Origin: Hyphomicrobiales bacterium
Lineage (GTDB): Bacteria; Pseudomonadota; Alphaproteobacteria; Rhizobiales; Xanthobacteraceae
Length of the DNA: 8,927 nt
Direction of reading: 5' to 3'
Assembly: GCA_016210825.1 (NCBI GenBank)
Contig: JACQTM010000237.1
Span: forward strand, 1-8,927
Under the pieces are notes generated by a model. That model was not told the origin of the DNA. It saw only the letters and a program-made list of their open reading frames with translations, and did not search any database. Below, one piece after another: positions 1 through 8,874 of the stretch. Position 1 is the stretch's first letter. Each line of letters begins with the position of its first letter. The translations under genes were made by a program, and so were the position numbers.

Positions 1-1
1 A

Positions 2-763
2 CCCGAGCCCACAGAAACCGCTGTTGCTTCACTTCCCACCCACGTGCCGGTGCCGCGCGCCGCGCCGGAACCGAAGGACGAAGAAGCCGCGCCGGTAGCC
101 GTCGCTACTGTTCGTAAGCCTGCTTTGCCGCCCGCGTCATTTCAAACGGCCAAGGTACCGGAGTCCGAGTCGCATCCGGTACCACAGCCGGCACCGCGGC
201 CGTTGTCGCAGCCCTCAACCATGCAGGTTGCCAGTGTTGCACCTGCGACGGCGCCGGCCCGGCCGGCCGCACAGCCGAGCTTATTCAATAATCTCTTTGG
301 CGCTAAGGCAGCGCCCGCCCCCGATGCGAAACCGCAGGTTCAAGCCGCCGTGCAACCGCAGCCAGAACCGAAGCCGCAAGTCCAGGCGCCGATTCAGACG
401 CAATCTGCGCCAAGAGATTCTGTAACTGCCCGACCATCATCGGCAGCCGCACCCCGTAGTTCAGAGAAACCGCTGGATATCGCGGCGCCGCCTGTCGCCG
501 CGGCCAAGCCGGCAGCGCCAAAATCTGTGCCAAGCACAGTTGCGCAAACCGCCCCGGTGCACGGTGCCATTCGGCCGCAGCCCGCTCCGGTCGTGGGGCA
601 AAAAGAGCCCAAGCGGCAAGCACCGCCGATTCAGGAAGCCAAACCCGAGCCCATTCGCCCGCCGGTGCGCACGGCCTCACGTGAAGCGCCGGTCGCCACC
701 TTCTCCAGCGCCAGCTTACTGGCTGGCGCGCAGGCCACGGTGCCTGTCGGAAGCTTCCGATAA
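2..763 (+). CDS. C-terminal part of a Pro/Ala-rich protein of unknown family (partial, 5' end outside window)
   Basis: The frame is open from the window edge to a TAA at 761-763, so the 253 visible residues are only the C-terminal part of a longer protein. A GTG at 44 is in frame, but nothing upstream of it resembles a ribosome-binding site and the composition is the same on both sides of it. The sequence is dominated by Pro, Ala, Gln, Lys and Val, with no hydrophobic segment and no recognisable catalytic motif, so it is probably a disordered tail. A KPQVQA unit occurs twice (near 334-351 and 373-390), and a short hydrophobic island SLFNNLFGAK lies around 278-307. The last 25 residues (ATFSSASLLAGA to the end) are less Pro-rich and may be a small conserved cap. 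Cell-envelope enzymes of Hyphomicrobiales, such as DUF882/M15-type proteins, can end in tails like this, so one of these is a possible but unproven parent. It converges on secA. The coding call is fairly sure; the function is unknown. Confidence 0.7.
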   Translation, partial: PEPTETAVASLPTHVPVPRAAPEPKDEEAAPVAVATVRKPALPPASFQTAKVPESESHPVPQPAPRPLSQPSTMQVASVAPATAPARPAAQPSLFNNLFGAKAAPAPDAKPQVQAAVQPQPEPKPQVQAPIQTQSAPRDSVTARPSSAAAPRSSEKPLDIAAPPVAAAKPAAPKSVPSTVAQTAPVHGAIRPQPAPVVGQKEPKRQAPPIQEAKPEPIRPPVRTASREAPVATFSSASLLAGAQATVPVGSFR

Positions 764-791
764 TCGCGCGTCGAATTTGAAGAATCGAAGT

Positions 792-816
792 AAAAACGCC
801 CCGCAATAGCGGGGCG
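792..816 (-). terminator. Intrinsic terminator of secA
   Basis: A perfect 8-bp GC-rich stem (797-804 with 809-816) closes a 4-base loop. Read on the minus strand it is followed by five T residues (796-792). It starts 29 bases past the secA stop, which is the expected place for a rho-independent terminator. On the plus strand the hairpin is followed by CTCAGTTT rather than a T-run, so it would terminate the converging upstream gene only weakly. Confidence 0.85.
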
Positions 817-845
817 CTCAGTTTCGGCCATACCGATCACGGTGC

Positions 846-3644
<2,799 letters not shown>

Positions 3645-4078
3645 GCGAATTCCTTTTCCCAAACGTACGCGGTGGTTTCTTTAGTCACGACGCGGCCCAA
3701 ACGAATGATTGGAACCACCTTCGGATATGGCCGATTGTCCGTTAGAGCAACGACATTCGACCCGGCCAGCGGCGGGAGCCCGCTGCACCCGGGAGTACGG
3801 GTACATTATGGCTTTGCAGCCGGAATATGGGCAGAGATAGGTGGGGGTAAAACCCTTGTCAATCAGCGGCAAATGCGACGCGCCCCATGGCCGTGCTGAT
3901 GCTGGCCCCTCGCATCGCCCGCGCACCGGCAACGCCCCGCAATCACGGTCTCGTTAAGGCCATAATCGCGCCGGCCATTGCCAAGCGCGCATGTTTGCGC
4001 GACAAGTCCGCCGCCTTCAGCGCCGTGCGCTGATGAGGCACTCGTTACGAACAAGATCAGCGTAAAGGACACACGTCC
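3645..4078. other. Divergent intergenic region between secA and the prolyl isomerase gene
   Basis: This 434-bp stretch has no convincing gene. It must hold the promoters of two divergent genes, but I see no clean -35/-10 pair on either strand. Two inverted repeats can be seen. One is GGTGGTT (3671-3677) with AACCACC (3713-3719), perfect over 7 bp and 35 bases apart, in the likely secA leader. The other is TGCACCCG (3784-3791) with CGGGTACA (3798-3805), 7 of 8 matched around a 6-base loop. A 48-codon plus-strand reading frame (ATG 3887 to TGA 4033) has no Shine-Dalgarno and is Ala/Arg-rich, so I do not call it a gene. Confidence 0.6.
3651..3656 (-). promoter_or_regulatory. Ribosome-binding site that decides the secA start
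   Basis: On the minus strand this reads AAAGGA, six bases before the ATG at 3644. It lies inside the six-residue extension that a TTG start at 3662 would create. It therefore favours the ATG as the real start. Confidence 0.7.
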
Positions 4079-5005
4079 ATGACCTCGCCTCTCGCTTGCT
4101 CGAATTCGAATTTTCCGGCATTTGCACGGCGCGCAAGTTTTGCCGTCCTAATCGCTGCGTTGGTGTTGATCCTCGTGCCCGCGCAATCAGCGCTGGCGCA
4201 AAATGATCCCGTGGTCGCCAAGGTTAATGGCGTTGAGATCAAGCAGAGCGATTTGACCGCCGCTGAAGAGGATATCGGCTCGCAGTTGCAAACAATGCCG
4301 TCGGACGCCAAGCGCGACTATCTCATAACCTACGTCGCCGACATGATCCTGGTTGCCAAGGCCGCCGAGGGAAAGAAGCTCGGCGACACCGCCGAATTCA
4401 AGAAGAAAGTCGCGCTCGCGCGCACCAAGCTTCTGATGGAGGCGCTGCTGCAGCAGGAGGCCAAGGCGGCGGTGACCGACGCCGCGATGCGTAAGGTCTA
4501 CGAGGAAGCCACAAAACAGATGGGCGACGAAAAGGAAGTGCGTGCGCGTCACATCCTGTTTCGCGTTGCCGATCCGAGCGATGAGAAAGCGAGCAAGGAA
4601 GCTGAATCCAAGATCAAAGCGGCCATCGACCGCCTGAAGAAAGGCGAAGACTTCGCCAAACTCGCAAGCGAACTCACCGAGGATCCGTCCGGCAAGCAGA
4701 ATGGCGGCGATCTCGATTATTTTTCCAAGGAACAAATGGTTCCGGAATTCGCCAATGCGGCATTCAAACTCGACAAAGGCCAGATCTCCGAGCCGATCAA
4801 AACTCAGTTCGGTTGGCACGTCCTAAAAGTCGAGGACAAGCGCAGCAAGCCGGTCCCTGAATTCGATAAGGTCAAGGACCAGATCGAGACCTTTGTGCAG
4901 CGCAAGGCACAGGCCGAGATGATCCAGAAGCTACGTGCGGAAGCCAAGATCGAGCGCATGGACAAAAAGCCGGAAGATAAGCCCGCCGAGCCAAAGAAGA
5001 ATTGA
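4079..5005 (+). CDS. Exported parvulin-type peptidylprolyl isomerase (PpiC/SurA-like)
   Basis: This 308-residue protein is predicted to catalyse cis-trans isomerisation of X-Pro bonds and/or to chaperone proteins in the periplasm. A signal peptide is clear: a positively charged N-region (ARRAS, 17-20), a hydrophobic core (about 20-34) and an ALA cleavage motif, giving cleavage after A40. Residues about 44-130 form the helical SurA-N-like region that begins VVAKVNGVEIKQSDL. The parvulin domain spans about 153-252, with the family motifs VRARHIL (154-160), GGDLDYF (209-215), VPEFANAAF (221-229) and GQISEPIKTQFGWHVLKV (234-251). The tail (295-308) is Lys/Glu/Pro-rich and probably disordered. The ATG has an AAGGA nine bases upstream. 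No lipobox or membrane anchor is seen beyond the signal peptide, so a soluble periplasmic protein is likely. It is divergent from secA, which fits an export/folding theme. The family call is firm; the clients are unknown. Confidence 0.93.
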   Translation: MTSPLACSNSNFPAFARRASFAVLIAALVLILVPAQSALAQNDPVVAKVNGVEIKQSDLTAAEEDIGSQLQTMPSDAKRDYLITYVADMILVAKAAEGKKLGDTAEFKKKVALARTKLLMEALLQQEAKAAVTDAAMRKVYEEATKQMGDEKEVRARHILFRVADPSDEKASKEAESKIKAAIDRLKKGEDFAKLASELTEDPSGKQNGGDLDYFSKEQMVPEFANAAFKLDKGQISEPIKTQFGWHVLKVEDKRSKPVPEFDKVKDQIETFVQRKAQAEMIQKLRAEAKIERMDKKPEDKPAEPKKN

Positions 5006-5015
5006 TCGATCTTCT

Positions 5016-5156
5016 CGTCATTCTGGGCGTGGGCGTCAGTCCGCGAACCCGGAATCCATATTCACAGGTCTTGCAATCATAACGGATACTGGGGTTATGG
5101 ATTCCGGCCATCGCCTGCCTGCGCCGCACGCATCGGCAGTCTCGGCCGGAATGACG
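5016..5156. repeat. Palindromic intergenic repeat element with nested inverted repeats
   Basis: The element fills almost all of the gap between the isomerase stop (5005) and the argJ start (5166). Its ends, CGTCATTCTGGGC (5016-5028) and GGCCGGAATGACG (5144-5156), are inverted repeats matching at 11 of 13 positions. Inside is a perfect 11-bp inverted repeat, CCGGAATCCAT (5049-5059) with ATGGATTCCGG (5097-5107). The whole can fold as a long interrupted hairpin. Ends of the form CGTCATTC..GG with inner CCGGAATCC resemble palindromic repeats I recall as abundant between genes in Bradyrhizobium-like genomes; that similarity is from memory. No transposase is encoded, so it is REP-like or MITE-like. 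No second copy lies in this window. Confidence 0.75.
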
Positions 5157-5161
5157 AAGGA
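5157..5161 (+). promoter_or_regulatory. Ribosome-binding site of argJ, directly abutting the repeat
   Basis: AAGGA lies four bases before the ATG at 5166 and begins at the first base after the terminal inverted repeat. The in-frame ATG at 5151 lies inside the repeat end and has no Shine-Dalgarno. The later ATG is therefore preferred. Confidence 0.65.
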
Positions 5162-5165
5162 AATC

Positions 5166-6407
5166 ATGTCCACCGCTGTCTCCCCCCTGGCTCCGAAAAA
5201 CGTTCCCATTTTGCCGCCGATCGATGGCGTCAGGCTTGCAACCGGCGCCGCGGGAATTCGCTATGCCGGCCGCACCGACGTACTGCTCGCGCTGTTCGAT
5301 CGAGGTACCACGGCGGCTGGTGTATTTACGCGTTCAAAATGTCCCTCAGCACCCGTCGAGTGGTGCCGCGCCCGCATAAAGGCCGGCAAGGCGCGTGCGC
5401 TCGTGGTCAATTCCGGGAATGCCAATGCGTTTACGGGTAAAAGCGGGCGTGCGGCAACCAAGCTCACCGCTGAGCTTGCCGCCAGGGCTTCCGGCTGCAA
5501 GACGAATGATGTTTTTCTCGCTTCAACAGGCGTGATCGGTGAGCCGCTTGATGCGCGTAAATTTGCAGGCGTCATGACCCGCCTTGTCGCGGAGGTAACG
5601 GGCGGCCACTTCCTCGAAGCAGCCAAAGCAATCATGACCACCGACACTTTCGCCAAGGTTGCAACCGCACATGCGAAGCTCGGCGCGGCTACGGTCACGA
5701 TCAACGGCATTGCCAAGGGTGCCGGCATGATCGCGCCGGACATGGCAACGATGCTCGCCTTCGTCTTCACCGACGCGCCGATCACTGCGCCGACCCTACA
5801 GAGAATTCTTTCCGAAAGCGTCACCGATACACTCAACGCGGTGACCGTGGATGGCGACACCTCGACATCCGATACGTTGATGGCATTTGCCACCGGCACC
5901 GCCGCCGCGCGCGGCGCACCGAACATTGCAAGGGCCAGCGACAAGCGCCTCGCGGGATTCCATAAGGCGTTGGTTGCCGTGCTCGCCAATCTCGCCGAGC
6001 AGATCGCACGCGATGGCGAAGGCGCGCGTAAGCTCGTTGAGGTCATTGTTGAAGGGGCTGTTTCGAAAGCATCGGCGCGGCGCATTGCTATGTCGATCGC
6101 AAATTCTCCGCTGGTGAAGACGGCGATAGCGGGCGAGGATGCCAATTGGGGCCGTGTGGTCATGGCCGTAGGTAGGGCCGGCGAACCGGCCGACCGCGAC
6201 AAGCTCTCCATCTGGTTCGGCGGCATTCGCGTGGCGCACCGGGGTGAGCGCGATCCGGCCTACGACGAGGCTGCAGTATCCGCGGCAATGAAGAAGCCGG
6301 AGATCGCACTGAAAGTCGCGCTCGGTCTCGGCCGTGGTCGCGATCGCGTGCTCACCTGCGATTTGACCAAGGACTATGTCGCCATCAACAGCGATTATCG
6401 GTCTTGA
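5166..6407 (+). CDS. argJ: ArgJ, ornithine acetyltransferase (bifunctional or monofunctional)
   Basis: ArgJ moves the acetyl group from N-acetylornithine to glutamate, recycling it in the cyclic arginine pathway. Bifunctional members also make N-acetylglutamate from acetyl-CoA. The protein is 413 residues, the usual family length. It is made as a precursor that cleaves itself; the site is MIAPDMATML (188-197), with cleavage expected between A194 and T195 so that T195 becomes the N-terminal nucleophile. STGVIGEPL (120-128) includes the T121/G122 oxyanion-hole pair. NSGNANAFTG (82-91), TVDGDTSTSDT (227-237) and SPLVKTAIAGEDANWGR (314-330) are family blocks, and the protein ends in the typical YVAINSDYRS. 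The frame extends upstream to 4935 through the repeat and into the isomerase gene, but that extension has no ArgJ character. The ATG at 5166 has a good Shine-Dalgarno. Whether it is mono- or bifunctional cannot be told from motifs alone. Confidence 0.96.
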   Translation: MSTAVSPLAPKNVPILPPIDGVRLATGAAGIRYAGRTDVLLALFDRGTTAAGVFTRSKCPSAPVEWCRARIKAGKARALVVNSGNANAFTGKSGRAATKLTAELAARASGCKTNDVFLASTGVIGEPLDARKFAGVMTRLVAEVTGGHFLEAAKAIMTTDTFAKVATAHAKLGAATVTINGIAKGAGMIAPDMATMLAFVFTDAPITAPTLQRILSESVTDTLNAVTVDGDTSTSDTLMAFATGTAAARGAPNIARASDKRLAGFHKALVAVLANLAEQIARDGEGARKLVEVIVEGAVSKASARRIAMSIANSPLVKTAIAGEDANWGRVVMAVGRAGEPADRDKLSIWFGGIRVAHRGERDPAYDEAAVSAAMKKPEIALKVALGLGRGRDRVLTCDLTKDYVAINSDYRS

Positions 6408-6420
6408 GCAATCATTAACC

Positions 6421-6440
6421 GCGGCCACTAAGCCGCTTTT
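6421..6440 (+). terminator. Weak hairpin with T-run between argJ and mutT
   Basis: GCGGC (6421-6425) pairs with GCCGC (6432-6436) around a 6-base loop and is followed by TTTT (6437-6440). It starts 13 bases past the argJ stop. The stem is only 5 bp, so this may be a partial terminator that lowers rather than stops read-through into mutT. It could also be chance in GC-rich DNA. Confidence 0.4.
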
Positions 6441-6475
6441 AGCGACGATCCGGCTAGGGTCGAAGGCAGGCTAAG

Positions 6476-6880
6476 GTGAGCGCGAAACTCGTTCTTGTTG
6501 CCGCCTGCGCGCTCATCGACGCCGATGGGCGCGTGCTCATCGCCGAACGTCCGCCGGGAAGGCCGATGGCCGGCTTGTGGGAGTTTCCCGGCGGCAAGGT
6601 CGAGTCCGGCGAGCGGCCGGAACAGACCCTGATACGGGAATTGCAGGAGGAACTAGGAATAACTGTCAGTGAGGATTGTCTCGCGCCCCTGACATTCGCA
6701 AGCCATGCCTATCCAGACTTTCATCTCCTCATGCCACTCTATGTGTGTCGGCGATGGGAGGGGCAGACGAGCGCGAAAATCCATACGCGGCTAGCCTGGG
6801 TACGGCCCAACCGCTTGCGCGACTATCCGATGCCGCCTGCGGACGAGCCGATGGTGTCACACCTGACGACGCTGCTGTGA
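6476..6880 (+). CDS. mutT: MutT-type Nudix hydrolase (8-oxo-dGTP diphosphatase family)
   Basis: This is a 134-residue Nudix hydrolase that starts at a GTG, preceded by a purine-rich AAGGCAGG about six bases upstream. The Nudix box is perfect: G40, E46, R54, E55, E58, E59 and G61 follow the GX5EX7REUXEEXGU pattern and would bind the Mg ions. Just before it lies the MutT-like WEFPGGKVE (35-43), and APLTFASHAYPDFHLLMPLY (70-89) matches the substrate-side strand of MutT relatives. The likely role is removing oxidised dGTP from the nucleotide pool to prevent A-to-C mutations, but Nudix substrate range cannot be read from the box alone. The length matches E. coli MutT (about 129). There is no fused thiamine-phosphate synthase or phosphatase domain. 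It lies 68 bp after argJ and 28 bp before the pilin gene, so co-transcription is possible. Confidence 0.9.
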   Translation: MSAKLVLVAACALIDADGRVLIAERPPGRPMAGLWEFPGGKVESGERPEQTLIRELQEELGITVSEDCLAPLTFASHAYPDFHLLMPLYVCRRWEGQTSAKIHTRLAWVRPNRLRDYPMPPADEPMVSHLTTLL

Positions 6881-6908
6881 ATAATAAAAAGCCCAAGGAA
6901 CAGAACTT

Positions 6909-7091
6909 ATGAGGACAAAAGTTATCGTCCTTCGCGCCATCTGTACCTTCAGCTGCAACGAACGCGGCACCACGGCGATTGAGTATGCCTTAGTCGCCGC
7001 GGGCGTGGCAGCTACAATAGCCGCAACGGTGTTTGGTCTCGGTGATTCGGTAAAGACAACGCTCTACGACAAAATCGCGCAACTCCTCTGA
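6909..7091 (+). CDS. Flp/Fap-type type IVb prepilin, apparently orphan
   Basis: This 60-residue protein has the hallmark of Flp pilins: a short charged leader, then G20|TTAIEY, with cleavage expected after G20 and the required Glu at +5 (E25) and Tyr at +6 (Y26). One hydrophobic helix follows (about 27-45, ALVAAGVAATIAATVFGLG), and then a short polar tail ending in TTLYDKIAQLL. The mature pilin would be 40 residues. Flp pilins are cut by a TadV/CpaA-type peptidase and assembled by the Tad secretion machine into adhesive fibres. An AAGGA sits about nine bases before the ATG, so translation is credible. No tad/cpa gene is in the window, so any assembly machine must be encoded elsewhere. The leader contains two cysteines (C12, C16), which I note but cannot explain. 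It ends 11 bp from the converging methyltransferase-like gene. Confidence 0.88.
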   Translation: MRTKVIVLRAICTFSCNERGTTAIEYALVAAGVAATIAATVFGLGDSVKTTLYDKIAQLL

Positions 7092-7102
7092 TCGCGGCGT
7101 GG

Positions 7103-7993
7103 TTAGCGGCGAGCCTTTTCTCCCGCCGGAATTTCTATCGTGCCGAGTGCGTCTGCGAGACGCGCCCGCGCAGAACCAGGCTTGAGCGGCTGTTGCTGGC
7201 TTTCGTGCGGCGCCCAGCCGGACAGCCAGATGATCTCGAAGGTCGCCCGCACACGGCCATCGGTATCGGAAAAATGCTCAGCGTAAACTTCTCCAACCCG
7301 CCGAAGGGTCGCACGCTTGAGCGGCGTGCGGCGACGCTCGATCAATACATTGGTCGCCCCCATGCGCCGAAGATCGTGCATCAACGCGAGTGCGTCCGTA
7401 TAGCGCACCGTCAATCGATCGATATCGGTAACAGGCAACGCAAATCCCGCGCGTTGCAACAGTGCGCCAAGATCGCGCAAATTCGCGAACGGCAGAACGC
7501 GCGGTGAGACGCCACCCTCGACTTCGGCTTCCGCTGTAGCAAATGCTTGGCGCAATTCGGTAAGCGTCTCACCACCAAATAACGCCGCAAGGAAAAGCCC
7601 ATCAGGTTTGAGCGCGCGCCGGATCTGCACCAGCGTGCCGGGTAAATCATTAACAAACTGCAGCGCCAGCGCCGAGACCACGAGATCGAGCGAACCGTCC
7701 GCGAACGGCAGCGCTTCCTCATCGGCGATCACACCAGGGGATCCCGCATAGTAACCGGTTGCGGCGCCAACGATAGATTCGACGAGTTTCTTCTCCAAAA
7801 GCAGGCGCCGTACATGATCGCCCGGCGTGCCAAGATCTATCGCGCGTGCGAAGCGGCGCAGCACCACGGACAGACGTTCGGCAAGATCATCCGCCGCCTG
7901 TTCGAGCAGAAATGTCGCACCCCCCAGCGCCACGGCCCGGCGGTAGCGGGTGCGCAATAATGTACGGTTGACCAGCGCTGAAGATTCAGACAT
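7103..7993 (-). CDS. NDUFAF5/BioC-like methyltransferase-fold protein, probable complex I assembly factor
   Basis: The 296-residue protein has a class I SAM-dependent methyltransferase fold. The middle and C-terminal parts carry blocks I recognise from mitochondrial NDUFAF5: LPFADGSLDLVVSALALQFV (95-114), LKPDGLFLAALFGGETL (128-144), EGGVSPRVLPF (159-169), LMHDLRRMGATN (204-215) and a late HESQ (263-266). Human NDUFAF5 hydroxylates an arginine of the complex I subunit NDUFS7, so the likely bacterial role is maturation of NuoB; this is inferred from homology. Glycine motif I is altered: AIDLGTPGDHV (51-61) instead of the usual DLGCGxG. The reading frame extends upstream to 8383, but that part overlaps comF in antisense and is spurious. 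I chose ATG 7993 (MSESSALVNR); ATG 8005 (MVRAMSESS) is four residues longer, and neither has a strong Shine-Dalgarno. BioC, the malonyl-ACP methyltransferase of biotin synthesis, is the main alternative but fits the C-terminal blocks less well. Confidence 0.85.
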   Translation of the reverse strand: MSESSALVNRTLLRTRYRRAVALGGATFLLEQAADDLAERLSVVLRRFARAIDLGTPGDHVRRLLLEKKLVESIVGAATGYYAGSPGVIADEEALPFADGSLDLVVSALALQFVNDLPGTLVQIRRALKPDGLFLAALFGGETLTELRQAFATAEAEVEGGVSPRVLPFANLRDLGALLQRAGFALPVTDIDRLTVRYTDALALMHDLRRMGATNVLIERRRTPLKRATLRRVGEVYAEHFSDTDGRVRATFEIIWLSGWAPHESQQQPLKPGSARARLADALGTIEIPAGEKARR

Positions 7994-8050
7994 CGCCCGC
8001 ACCATATAGAAATTATTGTGACGTTGGCAGCGGCGCGGTAGCGTTCGCCA

Positions 8051-8848
8051 ATGCAGCCTGCTTACACCGGAGATATCGTTTACTCGCGCCTGGCGCGGAT
8101 CTTGATGGCATTGCGCGCTCCGTTCCGGATCGCGCTCGATCTCGCCTTGCCTGCGCTCTGCCCAGCATGCCGCGAGCCGCTCGGCGGCGGCGAGGGCCTG
8201 TGCGCATCTTGTTGGTCGAAGCTCGCGTTTATTGCGCCGCCCTATTGCGAACGCCTCGGCATTCCCTTCGCCTACGATCCCGGCCCCGGTATCCTGTCGA
8301 TGCAGGCAATCGCTGATCCGCCGGCCTATGCGCGGGCACGCGCGGCCGTGCGCTATGACCAGATTGCCCGCGCCCTGGTGCATTCCCTGAAATACGGCGA
8401 TCGTCTCGATCTCGCCCCGATCATGGGCCGCTGGATGGCGCGCGCTGGCATCATGCTACTCGACGACGCCGACATACTCGTGCCGGTGCCATTGCACTGG
8501 CGGCGATTGTGGGCGCGGCGCTTTAACCAATCCGCAGCGCTTGCAAAAAGCATCTCAGAGACTAGCGGTGTGCCCATAGCCCAAGAGGCACTCAGGCGGA
8601 TCAAGGCAACGGCGCAGCAAGTTGGATTGTCGAAGACCGAACGCGCTGAAAACGTGCAGGGCGCATTCCGCGTCACACCGAATGGCAGGGCGGAGATTCG
8701 TAACCGTCACGTGGTCTTGATCGACGACGTTTTGACATCCGGCTCGACTGCCGATAGTTGCGCGCGGGCGCTGCTACGCGGGGGGGCGGCGAGCGTCGAT
8801 ATTCTGGTGTTCGCCCGGGTTGTGGATGCGGCCAGCGCGACCATATAG
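8051..8848 (+). CDS. comF: ComF-family amidophosphoribosyltransferase-like protein
   Basis: This 265-residue protein has the two parts of the ComF family. An N-terminal four-cysteine zinc motif (C37, C40, C51, C54) is followed by a type I phosphoribosyltransferase domain with the PRPP-binding loop VVLIDDVLTSGST (221-233). Between them are the family blocks LVHSLKYGDRLDLAP (109-123), LVPVPLHWRRLWARRFNQSA (143-162) and TAQQVGLSKTERAENVQGAF (187-206). In competent bacteria ComF helps take up transforming DNA; in species not known to be competent its role is unclear. No competence genes are visible here. Start ATG 8051 lacks a good Shine-Dalgarno. ATG 8105 (M19) is an alternative that would still keep the zinc motif. 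It is divergent from the methyltransferase-like gene, with 57 bp between the starts, and is 26 bp upstream of the glutaredoxin gene, so these two are likely co-transcribed. Confidence 0.92.
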   Translation: MQPAYTGDIVYSRLARILMALRAPFRIALDLALPALCPACREPLGGGEGLCASCWSKLAFIAPPYCERLGIPFAYDPGPGILSMQAIADPPAYARARAAVRYDQIARALVHSLKYGDRLDLAPIMGRWMARAGIMLLDDADILVPVPLHWRRLWARRFNQSAALAKSISETSGVPIAQEALRRIKATAQQVGLSKTERAENVQGAFRVTPNGRAEIRNRHVVLIDDVLTSGSTADSCARALLRGGAASVDILVFARVVDAASATI

Positions 8849-8874
8849 TGCGCACTGCCTTTCAGGATGTTTTT

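Noticed and set aside
3863..4072. Minus-strand 69-codon frame with a signal-peptide-like start
   Set aside because: The start is a GTG with no ribosome-binding site, the rest is low-complexity Gly/Arg/His, and it overlaps the upstream region needed by the isomerase gene.
4935..5165. Upstream extension of argJ through the repeat and into the isomerase gene
   Set aside because: The extension translates the palindromic repeat and the isomerase 3' end out of frame; the ATG at 5166 has a Shine-Dalgarno and gives a normal-length ArgJ.
5261..6226. 321-codon minus-strand open frame inside argJ
   Set aside because: Complete overlap with argJ, whose catalytic motifs are all intact; the Ala/Ser-rich product is a shadow.
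7994..8383. 130-residue N-terminal extension of the methyltransferase-like frame
   Set aside because: It overlaps comF in antisense, lacks any conserved block, and the family start fits the internal ATG at 7993.
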